Shown piece after piece: positions 18,367-27,033 of a DNA stretch of 64,000 bases; positions within the stretch are counted from its first letter, which is position 1; each line of letters begins with the position of its first letter. Under the pieces are notes generated by a model. It worked only from the letters and a program-made list of their open reading frames with translations. It did not search any database and was not told the DNA's origin. This DNA comes from Haloprofundus salinisoli. Lineage in GTDB: Archaea > Halobacteriota > Halobacteria > Halobacteriales > Haloferacaceae. Location: the NCBI RefSeq assembly GCF_020097815.1, contig NZ_CP083663.1, forward strand, positions 1,984,001-2,048,000. The letters run 5' to 3'. Position numbers and translations under genes: made by a program.

Positions 18367-18588
18367 GAGGAGCACGACGAGGAGCGTGGTGCCATCCGGG
18401 AGTTCGTCGAGCATCGTCGTGATATCGAAGTCAAAGCGCTCAACACCCTTATCTCCGATTTGGGGACCTCCGCCGGTCGGCGCTGCGCGTGTGTCAGGAA
18501 TTACGTCGCAACGAACGGACATCGCGCTCGGTCGACCAAGAGAACCTCAACAACGGCGAATGAGCATACTCACAAAAGTAGCAAATAG
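18367..18588 (+). pseudogene. Possible gene remnant (C-terminal fragment)
   Basis: The frame is open for 73 codons from just after a TGA at 18364 to a TAG at 18586, with no ATG or GTG at a sensible place. The translated text (EHDEERGAIREFVEHRRD, then IEVKALNTLISDLGTSAG) and its GC-rich third positions look like genuine haloarchaeal coding sequence for the first 45 codons, which suggests the end of a gene that has lost its front. I do not recognise the family. Confidence 0.35.
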
Positions 18589-18673
18589 GAAGACATTCGG
18601 GCAGATTTATACCAAAAGAACAGGCTCTCTACTCATAGGGAGTTTCGTAGCTCCCCCAAGAGAAGACGTAGGT

Positions 18674-18714
18674 TCTGACACACCACTGCGTTCCTCTCAG
18701 GTCTGACACACCAC
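18674..18714. repeat. Short direct repeat
   Basis: TCTGACACACCAC occurs at 18674-18686 and again at 18702-18714, 28 bases apart, in an otherwise gene-free stretch. It could be the trace of an excised element or a protein-binding pair. Confidence 0.4.
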
Positions 18715-18973
18715 CTTTTGAGGTGCCTACCGGCGAGCGATTGCCATGGGGAGCGTCACTCACCACTACTGAGTAGTCGCTTTTCGAGTATTAGTGATGT
18801 GGCTAACTGTTTAGGTGACGTGATGTTTGTTAGAAATATACACTCTTATCTATAGATAATACGGCCTCGGCGTGTTTGACGTACTCTGACGCCCAACTTT
18901 CACTCGCGGCCGTGGTTTCCGGATTTCACTCGTGATAAGGTGTCTCCAGAATTTGCAGCGGAAACAGGGAGTG

Positions 18974-19165
18974 TCAGAACAGACGCTCTGAGTCCGGCTC
19001 GGAGTAGTCGAAGCTTTCCTGAGTATTTTCGACAACCTCGAACTCAGTACCGTCGCATTCGGGACATTTTTTGACACCCATAGGATAGGCGTCTCCGTCA
19101 TCATCCCGACGACCAGGAATGATATTTTCACAACAACTGCAAGCAATTAAGAATCTCTCGGACAT
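18974..19165 (-). CDS. Small zinc-ribbon-like protein
   Basis: A 63-residue protein starting MSERFLIACSCCENIIPG. It has cysteine clusters CSCCE near residue 9 and CPEC near residue 34, and an acidic tail. The open frame continues upstream but that sequence has no coding character, so I start at ATG 19165. It sits alone in a gene-poor region. Function unknown. Confidence 0.55.
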   Translation of the reverse strand: MSERFLIACSCCENIIPGRRDDDGDAYPMGVKKCPECDGTEFEVVENTQESFDYSEPDSERLF

Positions 19166-19915
19166 GTCCACTATCGACTTGGTGGGTGGTGTATTGACGC
19201 TATCGTAATTCCGGAGTGCAAACATCTTATACACAGTAAACTTATTCGCTGCCTGAGGTAGGAAAAAACGACGTAAACGCGGCCCAAGTCGGCCGATTGC
19301 GAGAGATGCGCTATCGAGTGCGCACCCTCCGGTCGCGTACGGGTCGCTACGAACGTCTCTGAGATACCGCTTGTGAGAATACCACGCAAGTAGGGTCTGG
19401 CAGTAACTCAGTTCCGAACGTCCGAAGAAGTGAGGGGAGATGGAACGCATCCCCGTTTGCTTGTCAGAGGCAGGTTGCCGGTCCGATCACCCCCTCACGA
19501 ATTTTCGGTAGAGAACTGTTCTGGACCGACAACCAGACTAGAGAGCGATGGAAAGTACATAATTGTTTGCGCTATCTGTGGTTCGTGACAACAGTCGAAA
19601 AACTATATTCTCCACATCGACAGCACCGGCGTTAACCAACAAGTCGGTATCAAGTATAGCGTGGTGGTTAAATCCCGGAGATGTTGACGCTCTACCCGTC
19701 GCCGAGCGACTGTGCCGAGGGTTCTTGAAAGGACTGTTGGCTACATGTGGCTACAGAGTCACATTGACATGAGTTTTCGAATCGAAGCGTATGTGGTGAA
19801 GGAGGAAGGGGTCACGTGACAGTGGAGTAGATGTCGGAGCGGCTTGAGTTGGCTACGTTGATACCCTCAGAGAGTGATCGGTGCGAGCAGATATACTGAA
19901 TACAACGTAAACTTT
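19166..19915. other. Long region without a convincing gene
   Basis: About 750 bases of mixed composition. Several short open frames exist on both strands but none has steady codon bias or a motif. I see no tRNA, transposase or clear inverted repeats. It may be decayed sequence next to the histidine kinase operon. Confidence 0.4.
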
Positions 19916-20377
19916 TCAATCGAGATCTGTGTCAGTCGGTAACCGCATGATCGAGAGCCAAAACCGCTCTAACTCCTGTATCATGGTGATAAACTCGTTG
20001 GGATCGACCGGCTTCGTAAGGTACCCGTTCGCACATAGTTCGTAGGACTGGACGATGTCGATTTCGGCTTCCGAACTCGTGAGGACGAGAACCGGAATGC
20101 GCCGGCGGTCAGGGTCCCCGTGAAGCTCTTCGAGCACCTCGTCTCCGTTCTTTCGGGGGAGGTTGAGATCTAACAGCACGAGACCCGGCCGAGGTGCGTC
20201 GGCGTAGTCGTTTCGTTGGAAGAGAAAATCGAGGGCGTCGACACCGTTTCCAACGACGTGGAGCGTATTCGCGATCTGCCCGTCTTTGAATGCCTCTTTC
20301 GTGAGACGGACGTCGCCAGGATTATCCTCGACGAGGAGGACATCGATCGGCTCGGTTCTTCTATACTTACTTGTCAT
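19916..20377 (-). CDS. Single-domain response regulator
   Basis: A 153-residue receiver-only protein. The phospho-acceptor is Asp70 in LVLLDLNLP; the acidic pocket is Glu17/Asp18 (LLVEDNP), the switch Thr is in VLVLTSSE and the conserved lysine in TKPVD. There is no output domain, so it probably acts by protein contact, as with RcpA/CheY-like regulators paired with phytochrome-type kinases. I start at ATG 20377 (MTSKYRR); this overlaps the kinase stop by eleven bases, so the two are co-translated. Confidence 0.92.
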   Translation of the reverse strand: MTSKYRRTEPIDVLLVEDNPGDVRLTKEAFKDGQIANTLHVVGNGVDALDFLFQRNDYADAPRPGLVLLDLNLPRKNGDEVLEELHGDPDRRRIPVLVLTSSEAEIDIVQSYELCANGYLTKPVDPNEFITMIQELERFWLSIMRLPTDTDLD

Positions 20378-21887
20378 GCTCATCCTCCGCAGGGAGGGTA
20401 AATGAGAACGTCGTTCCCTCGCTTGGCTCGGACTCGACCCAGATTTCGCCGCCGTGACGTTCGACGATCCGCTCGCACAGTGCCAGGCCAATGCCCGAGC
20501 CCTGGTGGTCGTTCTGGGAGTGGAGCCGCTGGAATACTGCAAAGATACGATCTTGCTCGTCCGGCTCGATCCCTATACCCTCGTCCCGAACCGACACTTC
20601 CCACATCGAACTGTCCCGGTCGGCGGAAATATGCACCCGTGGCGGCCCGTCCCCACTGTACTCGAGCGCGTTGCTCAATAAGTTCTGAAACACCTGATGC
20701 AGCTGACGTTCATCTCCCGCCACACGAGGCAGCTCCTCGATGTCAACGTCGGCATCACTTTCGGTTATACGTACGTTGAGGTCGTCGCGCACGTCTCCTA
20801 CCACTTCGTTGAGGTCGACCGGTTCGAGCGGCTCCCCCTGATTCTCCACGCGTGAGTACGCCAGTAACCCATTGATCATGTTACGCATGCGGTCGGCCCC
20901 GTCTACGGCGAACTCGAGGAACTCTTCGGTCTCCTCGGTCAGTTCTTCGTCGGCTCGGTCCTCGATCAACCGCAGATAACTCGAAATCATCCGAAGCGGT
21001 TCTTGGAGGTCGTGGGAGGCAGCGTAGGCGAACTGTTCGAGCCGCTCGTTGGACTCTTCGAGCCGCTGTTCGCGCTCGACTCGGTCCGTAACGTCACGCC
21101 CGATGCCAGCCAGAACAGAGTCTCCGGAAGTGTCCTCGAGCGTGGATCCAACGAACTCGAAGGGGACGGTGTCGCCACCTTTGGTGTGTAGATCGATCTC
21201 TACGCTCACTGAACCACTATCGAAGCTTTCGCGGACTGCAGCCACGGCAGCATCACGGTTGTCGTCCTCGAAGAAGTCGGCTGCAGTCATCGATGAGATG
21301 TCCTCATCCGTGTAGTCAGAAACCTCCGAGAGGGTTTGGTTCCAACGTTTGAGAGCTCCGTTTTCGTCTAAAACATAGAACACGTCAGGAATCGCGTCGA
21401 GAATATCGTCGGTGTACTGCTGGTGTCGTTCTAGGCGCTCGTTCGACGTTTCCAGTTGATCGACCGTTTCTTGAAGCTCGAGTTGCCGTGTTTTGGCCCG
21501 CGCGTCGTACCCACCCGCACCAAAACCCGCGAGACTGCCCAGTGCCGTGAGCAAGAGTATATTTGCGACGATGTTAGGATTGTTACTGGCAAGAACGATA
21601 GGAATCATGATGGCGACCCCGATTACTATGCCGCGGAGACACCACTTGCCGACAGTAGGATACAGTTCCGAACGGATGTCAGTTCGGGGCAACCAGTAGC
21701 CACCGTACAACAGGATGAGACCGGGGATACCGACTAGAATACCGAGTACGAGCCAGAGTTCGGACGATGCATCGTCGACAACGGGGAGGAACGGATAGCT
21801 GACTACGAGTGCGACGAAAATCCCACCGATTGCTACGATAAATTTCCGTCCGGAAACGTCAGAAGGGGTCCACTCCCTAAAACGCAT
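20367..21887 (-). CDS. Membrane sensor histidine kinase with PAS domain
   Basis: A 506-residue kinase. Four membrane segments lie at about residues 16-33, 44-63, 85-100 and 108-125, then a short coiled coil, a PAS domain (about 155-270), a second short coiled coil (LEESNERLEQFAYAA), the HisKA helix with the phospho-histidine His292 (SHDLQEP) and an HATPase domain with N box (HQVFQNLLSNALEY), G1 (DEGIGIE) and G2 (GSGIGLALC). The phospho-acceptor region resembles that of phytochrome-like kinases. It forms an operon with the downstream receiver protein. A TATA-like box (CACTATATGAG) about 28 bases upstream supports the start. The signal is unknown. Confidence 0.93.
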   Translation of the reverse strand: MRFREWTPSDVSGRKFIVAIGGIFVALVVSYPFLPVVDDASSELWLVLGILVGIPGLILLYGGYWLPRTDIRSELYPTVGKWCLRGIVIGVAIMIPIVLASNNPNIVANILLLTALGSLAGFGAGGYDARAKTRQLELQETVDQLETSNERLERHQQYTDDILDAIPDVFYVLDENGALKRWNQTLSEVSDYTDEDISSMTAADFFEDDNRDAAVAAVRESFDSGSVSVEIDLHTKGGDTVPFEFVGSTLEDTSGDSVLAGIGRDVTDRVEREQRLEESNERLEQFAYAASHDLQEPLRMISSYLRLIEDRADEELTEETEEFLEFAVDGADRMRNMINGLLAYSRVENQGEPLEPVDLNEVVGDVRDDLNVRITESDADVDIEELPRVAGDERQLHQVFQNLLSNALEYSGDGPPRVHISADRDSSMWEVSVRDEGIGIEPDEQDRIFAVFQRLHSQNDHQGSGIGLALCERIVERHGGEIWVESEPSEGTTFSFTLPAEDEHDK

Positions 21888-22037
21888 TACCCGTAATCCA
21901 GGGAGAGACTCATATAGTGTTATGGGATTCGATGGGATAATCTCTTTTTCTTTCGTTATCTAAATTTGATTTACTCACTTCTGAAGAGGATATTAATTTT
22001 CCAGTCGTAATGCAGTTTGTAGCGCGGGTTTACCGCG

Positions 22038-22310
22038 TTATCTCTTCGAATCTGCGTCCTCGTCGACGTAGACTACGCCACCGCTACTGACGGTCACCTC
22101 ATAGCCGTTGTAGGTAAACTGGATCTGGAGAGAAGGGTTGCTACGTTCAGTTGCTTCGACGAGAGCGTTCAGGGCTTCAGGATCAACGGTCTCATAGAGC
22201 GGATCGAGTTCCGTCTGATCGGCTTCTTCGAGAGCAGCAATCCTCTCAACGATTGCTTGGCTTGGTGCGACAGTCTCCAGTTTCGTATTCATGTCGGGGG
22301 TCACGCTCAT
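22038..22310 (-). CDS. HalOD1 output-domain protein
   Basis: A 90-residue protein that consists of a HalOD1 domain only: the pattern ELDPLYETVDPEALNALVE is characteristic, followed by a predicted beta strand pair ending in VTVSSGGVVYVDED. HalOD1 domains are found in haloarchaea alone or fused to receiver domains and are thought to be signalling outputs. It lies upstream of, and in the same orientation as, the kinase-regulator pair, which fits a role in that pathway. The start could instead be the ATG six codons later. Confidence 0.85.
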   Translation of the reverse strand: MSVTPDMNTKLETVAPSQAIVERIAALEEADQTELDPLYETVDPEALNALVEATERSNPSLQIQFTYNGYEVTVSSGGVVYVDEDADSKR

Positions 22311-22475
22311 TGCTTCAATAACTAGAGAGACCCTTTCTTCTACTAAATATTCGAGGGAATATCTATTTCCAAACTCATCTAGAGTAACATATAAAACTAT
22401 AGGGACGAAAATTTAATCGGTTCTTGCGCAAAGAACCCAAAACACGGATAGTTCTGAACTAGTGTTGTCGGTGCT

Positions 22476-22628
22476 CTAGAAGTCGTCGATCGGAGCGATG
22501 TCTCCGTTTCTGCTGAGCGTTTCACGGACCTCGTCGTCGCCCTTCGGTCGGTGGCTGACGATCCGCTCAAGTAACCCGTGACGATTTCCATAGGTATCCT
22601 CCTGTTGAGCGGGCACGGTTGCTCGCAT
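22476..22628 (-). CDS. Small uncharacterised protein, second gene of a pair
   Basis: A 50-residue acidic protein (MRATVPAQQEDTYGNR, then HGLLERIVSHRPKGDDEVR, ending in APIDDF). Its ATG overlaps the TGA of the upstream gene in TGATG, indicating translational coupling. Within it, in another frame, an AGGAGG lies six bases before an ATG at 22591, which could drive a competing 64-codon frame; I regard the 50-residue protein as the more likely product because its composition is haloarchaeal. No family recognised. Confidence 0.5.
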   Translation of the reverse strand: MRATVPAQQEDTYGNRHGLLERIVSHRPKGDDEVRETLSRNGDIAPIDDF

Positions 22629-22921
22629 CACAGCATCTCCGGCTGTTCACTCGGGCGGTCCATCTGGACTCGGTCACCGGTATCGAGGTTGAGGAGCACG
22701 CGTGTACAGTCGCGGTCCTCGACGATCGTCCCGCGGATGGTGCCGCGGTGGACATCGACGGATTCGTCGGTGTACTCGACCTCCCTCCCGGCGAGGCCGA
22801 GGTCGTCTGGTATCTCGTTCGTCGTCTTCGTCGTCTTCTCCGCACCGATCTCACCGAGCGCGTCGAGCTGCTCGATTAGCCGTTCGTTCTCGGCTTCGAG
22901 TTCCTCAATGCGGTTGTACAT
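22628..22921 (-). CDS. Coiled-coil protein of unknown function, first gene of a pair
   Basis: A 97-residue protein that starts with a leucine-zipper-like coiled coil (RIEELEAENERLIEQLDAL) and continues into a small beta-rich domain (VDVHRGTIRGTIVEDRD, then TRVLLNLDTGDRVQMD). The coiled coil suggests a dimer. It is followed with TGATG overlap by a 50-residue protein. I do not recognise either protein; the pair stands alone between a HalOD1 gene and secY. Confidence 0.6.
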   Translation of the reverse strand: MYNRIEELEAENERLIEQLDALGEIGAEKTTKTTNEIPDDLGLAGREVEYTDESVDVHRGTIRGTIVEDRDCTRVLLNLDTGDRVQMDRPSEQPEML

Positions 22922-23054
22922 CGTAGTCGCGGCTCATGTGGAACACTCCGCTGCTTCCGTGGAAGAGTGAGCGGTTGCTGGAGGATGTTCTGCGGCAAAG
23001 CTAAGATGGGGAAATACGCTGATTTCGGCCGTGTGAGGGCTCAGATGTCCGGCC

Positions 23055-24560
23055 TTATCGTCCGAACATCTGGCGCATCATCGGATGCATCTCCATGAGC
23101 TGCTCCTCGGCAATCTCCTCGTACAGTTTGTACGTGATAGAGACCGTCAGCAGCAGACCCGTCCCGGAGACCTGACCGATAGTGCCGAGCATGTTCGCCA
23201 TGACGGCGAGCAGGCCGACGAGCGCGCCGCCGATGACCGTCACCTGCGGGATGTAGCGCTCCATCACCTTCTCAATGACCTGCGGGTTCCGCCGGAAGCC
23301 CGGAATCTGCATCCCGGAGTTCTGAATCTGTCGCGCCGTCGATTCCGGCCCCATCCCGGTCGTCTCGACCCAGAAGATGGCGAATATCGCGCCGCCGATG
23401 ACCATGAACGTCAGGTCGATGGCGACCCGGATGAAGATCTGCCACGGCTCCGCCGCCGTCCCTGCGAGGAACCAGAGCCAGTCCTGCGGGGCCTGAATCG
23501 GCGCGAAGTAGTAGAAGAAGCCGCCGACCGGCTGTCCGTCCGAACCGTACTGACCGAGCCACGGCATCGACGTCCCGAACAGCGTAATCGCGCTGGAGCC
23601 GGCCGGACTCTGCGAGTAGAGGATGCGCCCGAGGAACTGGATGTTCGCCTGCAGCGCCCGCACGAGAATCATCGGCAGAACGGACGCGTAGATGAGCTTC
23701 ACGGGGAAGCGGCCGCGAGCGCCTTTCACGCGGGCGTGGCTCAGCGGAATCTCGACGCGGACGGACTCGGCGTAGACGACGATAGCGAAGATGAGCACCG
23801 TCGTGAACAGCGCGAGGATCTGCCCCGGCTGGAACAGCAGTGCCTGGAGGCCTGCGCCGGTGAGCAACTGCCCGTCGGCCAGTTGCTGAGAGCCGGTGAG
23901 GATGCCGATCCACGTCGGGATGAAGCCCGGCGCGCCGCCGAGCGACGGCCACGCGAACAGGCCACCGACGAGCTGCTGGCTCACGCCGGCGATGATGAAC
24001 AGCCCGACACCGGAGCCGACGCCCCACTTGCTCACGATCTCGTCCATGAACAGGATGAGGACGCCGCCGACGAAGATCTGGGCGAACAGCAGCGTTTTCA
24101 CGCCCGTCGGCGTGATTCCGAACGCGTCAGCGACGGCCTGGCTCGGCGGGAGGAAGTTCCCGGCGAACACCATCGGGATGCCCGTCAGACAGATCATCAC
24201 GACGACGAGGAACTTCTGCAGTCCCTGGTAGAGGATCTGGTCCCGCGGGTCGTCCGTGTCGAGTCCCAGTAGGTCCGCACCGCCGAGCAACTGGAGGACG
24301 ATGCTCGCGGTGACGATGGGACCGATACCCAACTGTAGAATCGATCCCTGCGCCCCGGCGAGGATAGACCGGAAGCGTCCGAACAGGTCACTTTGCGTCG
24401 AAACGTCCAACCCGAAGAGGGTGACGTTCGTGAGGAAGAAGTACAACACGAGGATTCCGGCAGTCCAGCCGAGCTTGCGCCGGAAGGGCACGTGTCCCTC
24501 CGGACGCTCGACTGCGGGCATCCGCGTTAAAACTGGTTCGGCCGTCTCTTTCCAACCCAT
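23055..24560 (-). CDS. secY: Protein translocase subunit SecY
   Basis: SecY forms the protein-conducting channel of the Sec system. The protein is 501 residues with ten membrane segments; the N-terminus GWKETAEPVLTRMPAVERPE is the usual archaeal form and the plug region and C-terminal cytosolic tail (LYEEIAEEQLMEMHPMM) are present. I start at ATG 24560; upstream residues in the open frame are not conserved. It is separated from the L30-L15 genes by about 22 kb and lies on the opposite strand, so it must use its own promoter here. Confidence 0.97.
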   Translation of the reverse strand: MGWKETAEPVLTRMPAVERPEGHVPFRRKLGWTAGILVLYFFLTNVTLFGLDVSTQSDLFGRFRSILAGAQGSILQLGIGPIVTASIVLQLLGGADLLGLDTDDPRDQILYQGLQKFLVVVMICLTGIPMVFAGNFLPPSQAVADAFGITPTGVKTLLFAQIFVGGVLILFMDEIVSKWGVGSGVGLFIIAGVSQQLVGGLFAWPSLGGAPGFIPTWIGILTGSQQLADGQLLTGAGLQALLFQPGQILALFTTVLIFAIVVYAESVRVEIPLSHARVKGARGRFPVKLIYASVLPMILVRALQANIQFLGRILYSQSPAGSSAITLFGTSMPWLGQYGSDGQPVGGFFYYFAPIQAPQDWLWFLAGTAAEPWQIFIRVAIDLTFMVIGGAIFAIFWVETTGMGPESTARQIQNSGMQIPGFRRNPQVIEKVMERYIPQVTVIGGALVGLLAVMANMLGTIGQVSGTGLLLTVSITYKLYEEIAEEQLMEMHPMMRQMFGR

Positions 24561-24736
24561 ATAACCGGTACTTCGCATCGGGATTTGTATGTTCTTCGCT
24601 TTTGTTGCCGGTCGGTTGTGGACTGGTATCATCGGCCGATTATCGAAAATCAGACGCCAAAATCGGCAGACGAGAAGCCCTTCCTCGAAACGTTCGACGG
24701 ACTGAACGGGACGAATCGCACCGATGACGACGGAGG

Positions 24737-25420
24737 CCCCCGGTACCGAGTGAATTTGATCGAACGGTGGTCGTCATCCGGAAGTCAAGACAGCGTGCCT
24801 CGGGATCAGGCTCCGAGGCAATTCACAGTCGCTGTGTGAGATTCGAGTCACTGTTTGCGCCGGTCCGAAGAACCGCTCCGCAAGCGCGTCGGTGAGACGT
24901 AGTCGTCAGCTCATAGAGCGCAACGGCCGGTTGACGAGAAAGTCGCTCGAACTGCTCGACACTGAACAGCGACGCGTTCGCAGACCCCCAATACCGATTG
25001 AATTCTCGAATACCACTGTCTTCCCATGACGAACACTGTCTTCCCGAATACCACCACCGTCACCCCTCGAACCGAGTGAAACGCCCCATGGCCGCCTCCC
25101 GGCGGAGCGGGATGGAACCGAGTGACTCGCGTATATTATATATTTATCTGTAGAAGCAAACAACAACAACAGAAATTTGTACAGTTCGTCGTCTCGGACC
25201 TCGATGCGCCGTTTTCTATCCCCACCGTGACATCACGTCACACGGTGTATATGTGCGAGTGACGTATTCGTCGACTTTTGACGAACTACCACCCTCCCCT
25301 CACTCCTCATTTCACTCGGTACAGGGGGTGGGGGATTACCGTTCTCGTGACCACCGAACCGCGCTGGGTTCTCCGCGCCGTCGTTCGGAACGGGTCGAAC
25401 TTCACTCGGTACGAGGTCGG
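24737..25420. other. Probable replication origin with ORB-like repeats
   Basis: The region before orc1/cdc6 has five copies of an imperfect repeat with core TTCACTCGGTACNNGGGG. Two read forwards: 25311-25334 (TTCACTCGGTACAGGGGG, continuing in G) and 25401-25420. Three read in reverse: 24737-24754, 25063-25080 and a weaker copy at about 25114-25126. They point towards a 50-base AT-rich core at 25131-25180 (TATATTATATATTTATC and A-rich sequence). Inverted origin-recognition boxes with a G-string around an unwinding element beside orc1/cdc6 are the layout of known haloarchaeal origins. The motif is not the canonical TTCCANTGGAAAC-type box, so it would be specific for this Orc1 group. Confidence 0.75.
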
Positions 25421-25456
25421 CAGTTTTATCTCGCTGCCGTGTGGCTACGTGAGTCG

Positions 25457-26875
25457 ATGACCGACTCGGAGGACGGAGGACGAGAGCGTCGTAATCGGTG
25501 TCGACGGGTCAGTGAGTACGACGCCGACCTCCGGTCGTACGCGACGACGGCGGACGAAACGGGCAAAGACGCGGGCACGGGTGGAAACGCGGACATCGGC
25601 GAGGACGCAGAAAGGAGTGGAAGCGGCGGAACCGCCGAAACGGTGACGACCGACGGCGGTGACCCGCGGCCGGACGATGGCTCGAACGGCGATCCGTTCG
25701 CCGTCGGGTCCATCTTCGCACGCGAGGAACTGCTCCGCGTCGGCTACGTTCCCGAACGGGACCGAATCATCGGCCGCGACAACGAGATTCGCGCGGTCGG
25801 GAAGGCGCTCGGTCCGGCCGTCAGGGGCGGCCCGCCGCGAAATCTCCTCCTCTACGGGAAGACGGGCACCGGCAAGTCGCTCGTCTCCAAGCACATGGCC
25901 CGCGAGGCAGGCGCGCGCGCCAGCGACAACGGCGTCGACCTCATCTACCAGTACGTCGACTGCTCGAACGACGACACCGAGACGCGGGCGGCGCGCGAAC
26001 TCGCGCTCGGCGTGCGCGACACGCTCGAACCGAACCTCTCGATTCCGCGGAAGGGAATCGGCGCGGCGGAGTACTTCAGACACGTCTGGGACCTCCTCGA
26101 CGACCACGACGTGCGCTCGCTCATCGTCATCCTCGACGAGGTCGACAAACTCGACGGCGACGACGACATCCTGATGACGCTCTCGCGCGCCGAGGAGTCT
26201 GGCAAGACCGACTCGTACGTCGGCATCATCGCCATCAGCAACAAGATTCAGTACCGCGAGTCCATCGGCGAGCGCGTCGACTCGTCGCTGCAGGACCGCG
26301 AGTTCGTCTTCCACCCGTACGATGCGACGCAGCTCAGACAGATTCTCGAGAATCGGCGCGACGCGTTCCAACCGGACGTGCTCTCGGCGGACGTCATTCC
26401 GAAAGTCGCCGCGCTGGCCGCCCGCGAACACGGCGACGCCCGGAAAGCCATCGACATCCTGCGCTACGCGGGCGCAATCGCCGAGGAGTCGGACAGTTCG
26501 CAGGTGCTCGAAGAACACATCGACAGCGCGATGGAGCGCGCAGAGGCGGACCGCTTCGCCGAACTCGTCTCCGGGAGCACCCCGCACGTGAAGTACATCC
26601 TCGTCGCGCTCGCGTCGCTGACGATGCGCCGCGACGAGGAGGAGTTCGCCAAACAGGACATCTACTCGACGTACAAGCAGGTCTGCGCGAACGAGGGCTC
26701 CGACCCCATCTCGTGGGACCGCGTCTCCCGTCTGCTGAAGGAGCAGTCGTTTCTCGGCATCACCGAGAGCCGCCACACCGGCGGCGGCTACGAGAAAGGC
26801 AGTTATCGCGTCCACTCGCTGAACCGCGACCCCGAGATCGTGCTGAAGGCGCTCGACTCGGGCTCTGAGCTGTAG
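25457..26875 (+). CDS. orc: Orc1/Cdc6 replication initiator
   Basis: A 472-residue AAA+ initiator. After an acidic low-complexity N-terminal extension of about 80 residues come EELLRVGYVPERDRIIGRDNE, Walker A YGKTGTGKS at residues 133-141, Walker B LIVILDEVDKLD near residue 225, sensor region, and a C-terminal winged-helix domain. It would bind the origin boxes just upstream. A TATA-like box (AGTTTTATC) lies about 27 bases before ATG 25457, directly after the last origin box, so the protein may regulate its own gene. The frame is open further upstream but that part contains the repeats and is not conserved protein. Confidence 0.94.
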   Translation: MTDSEDGGRERRNRCRRVSEYDADLRSYATTADETGKDAGTGGNADIGEDAERSGSGGTAETVTTDGGDPRPDDGSNGDPFAVGSIFAREELLRVGYVPERDRIIGRDNEIRAVGKALGPAVRGGPPRNLLLYGKTGTGKSLVSKHMAREAGARASDNGVDLIYQYVDCSNDDTETRAARELALGVRDTLEPNLSIPRKGIGAAEYFRHVWDLLDDHDVRSLIVILDEVDKLDGDDDILMTLSRAEESGKTDSYVGIIAISNKIQYRESIGERVDSSLQDREFVFHPYDATQLRQILENRRDAFQPDVLSADVIPKVAALAAREHGDARKAIDILRYAGAIAEESDSSQVLEEHIDSAMERAEADRFAELVSGSTPHVKYILVALASLTMRRDEEEFAKQDIYSTYKQVCANEGSDPISWDRVSRLLKEQSFLGITESRHTGGGYEKGSYRVHSLNRDPEIVLKALDSGSEL

Positions 26876-27033
26876 TCGGACTCTTCGTCGCTTCCGCATC
26901 AAAAATCAAAACGAGGCGTTTCGGTATCGCCGCCACGCCCCAGTAGTGCCGTTACGCTCCAGAGGTCAACGCGGCGTCAAAAGGAAAGAGAAGGGAAGAA
27001 AAGAGATCGGAGAGTCGCTACTGCGCTGCTATC

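Larger units (their letters stand above)
18301..18973. other. Gene-poor, lower-GC region
   Basis: Between znuA and a small zinc-ribbon gene I find no complete gene. The region holds an open plus-strand segment without a start (18367-18588), a 13-base direct repeat near 18.7 kb, and AT-rich sequence from 18750 to 18870. Composition is less GC-rich than the flanks, consistent with acquired or decaying DNA. Confidence 0.5.

Noticed and set aside
19563-19772. A 69-codon plus-strand frame in the gene-poor region
   Set aside because: No codon bias, no motif, no promoter-like spacing.
18301-19915. Insertion sequence in the gene-poor region
   Set aside because: No transposase frame or terminal inverted repeats could be found; only a short direct repeat is present.
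25235-25252. CGTCACACGG palindrome near the orc promoter as a further origin box
   Set aside because: It shares no core with the five origin repeats and is only a short dyad (CCGTG...CACGG).
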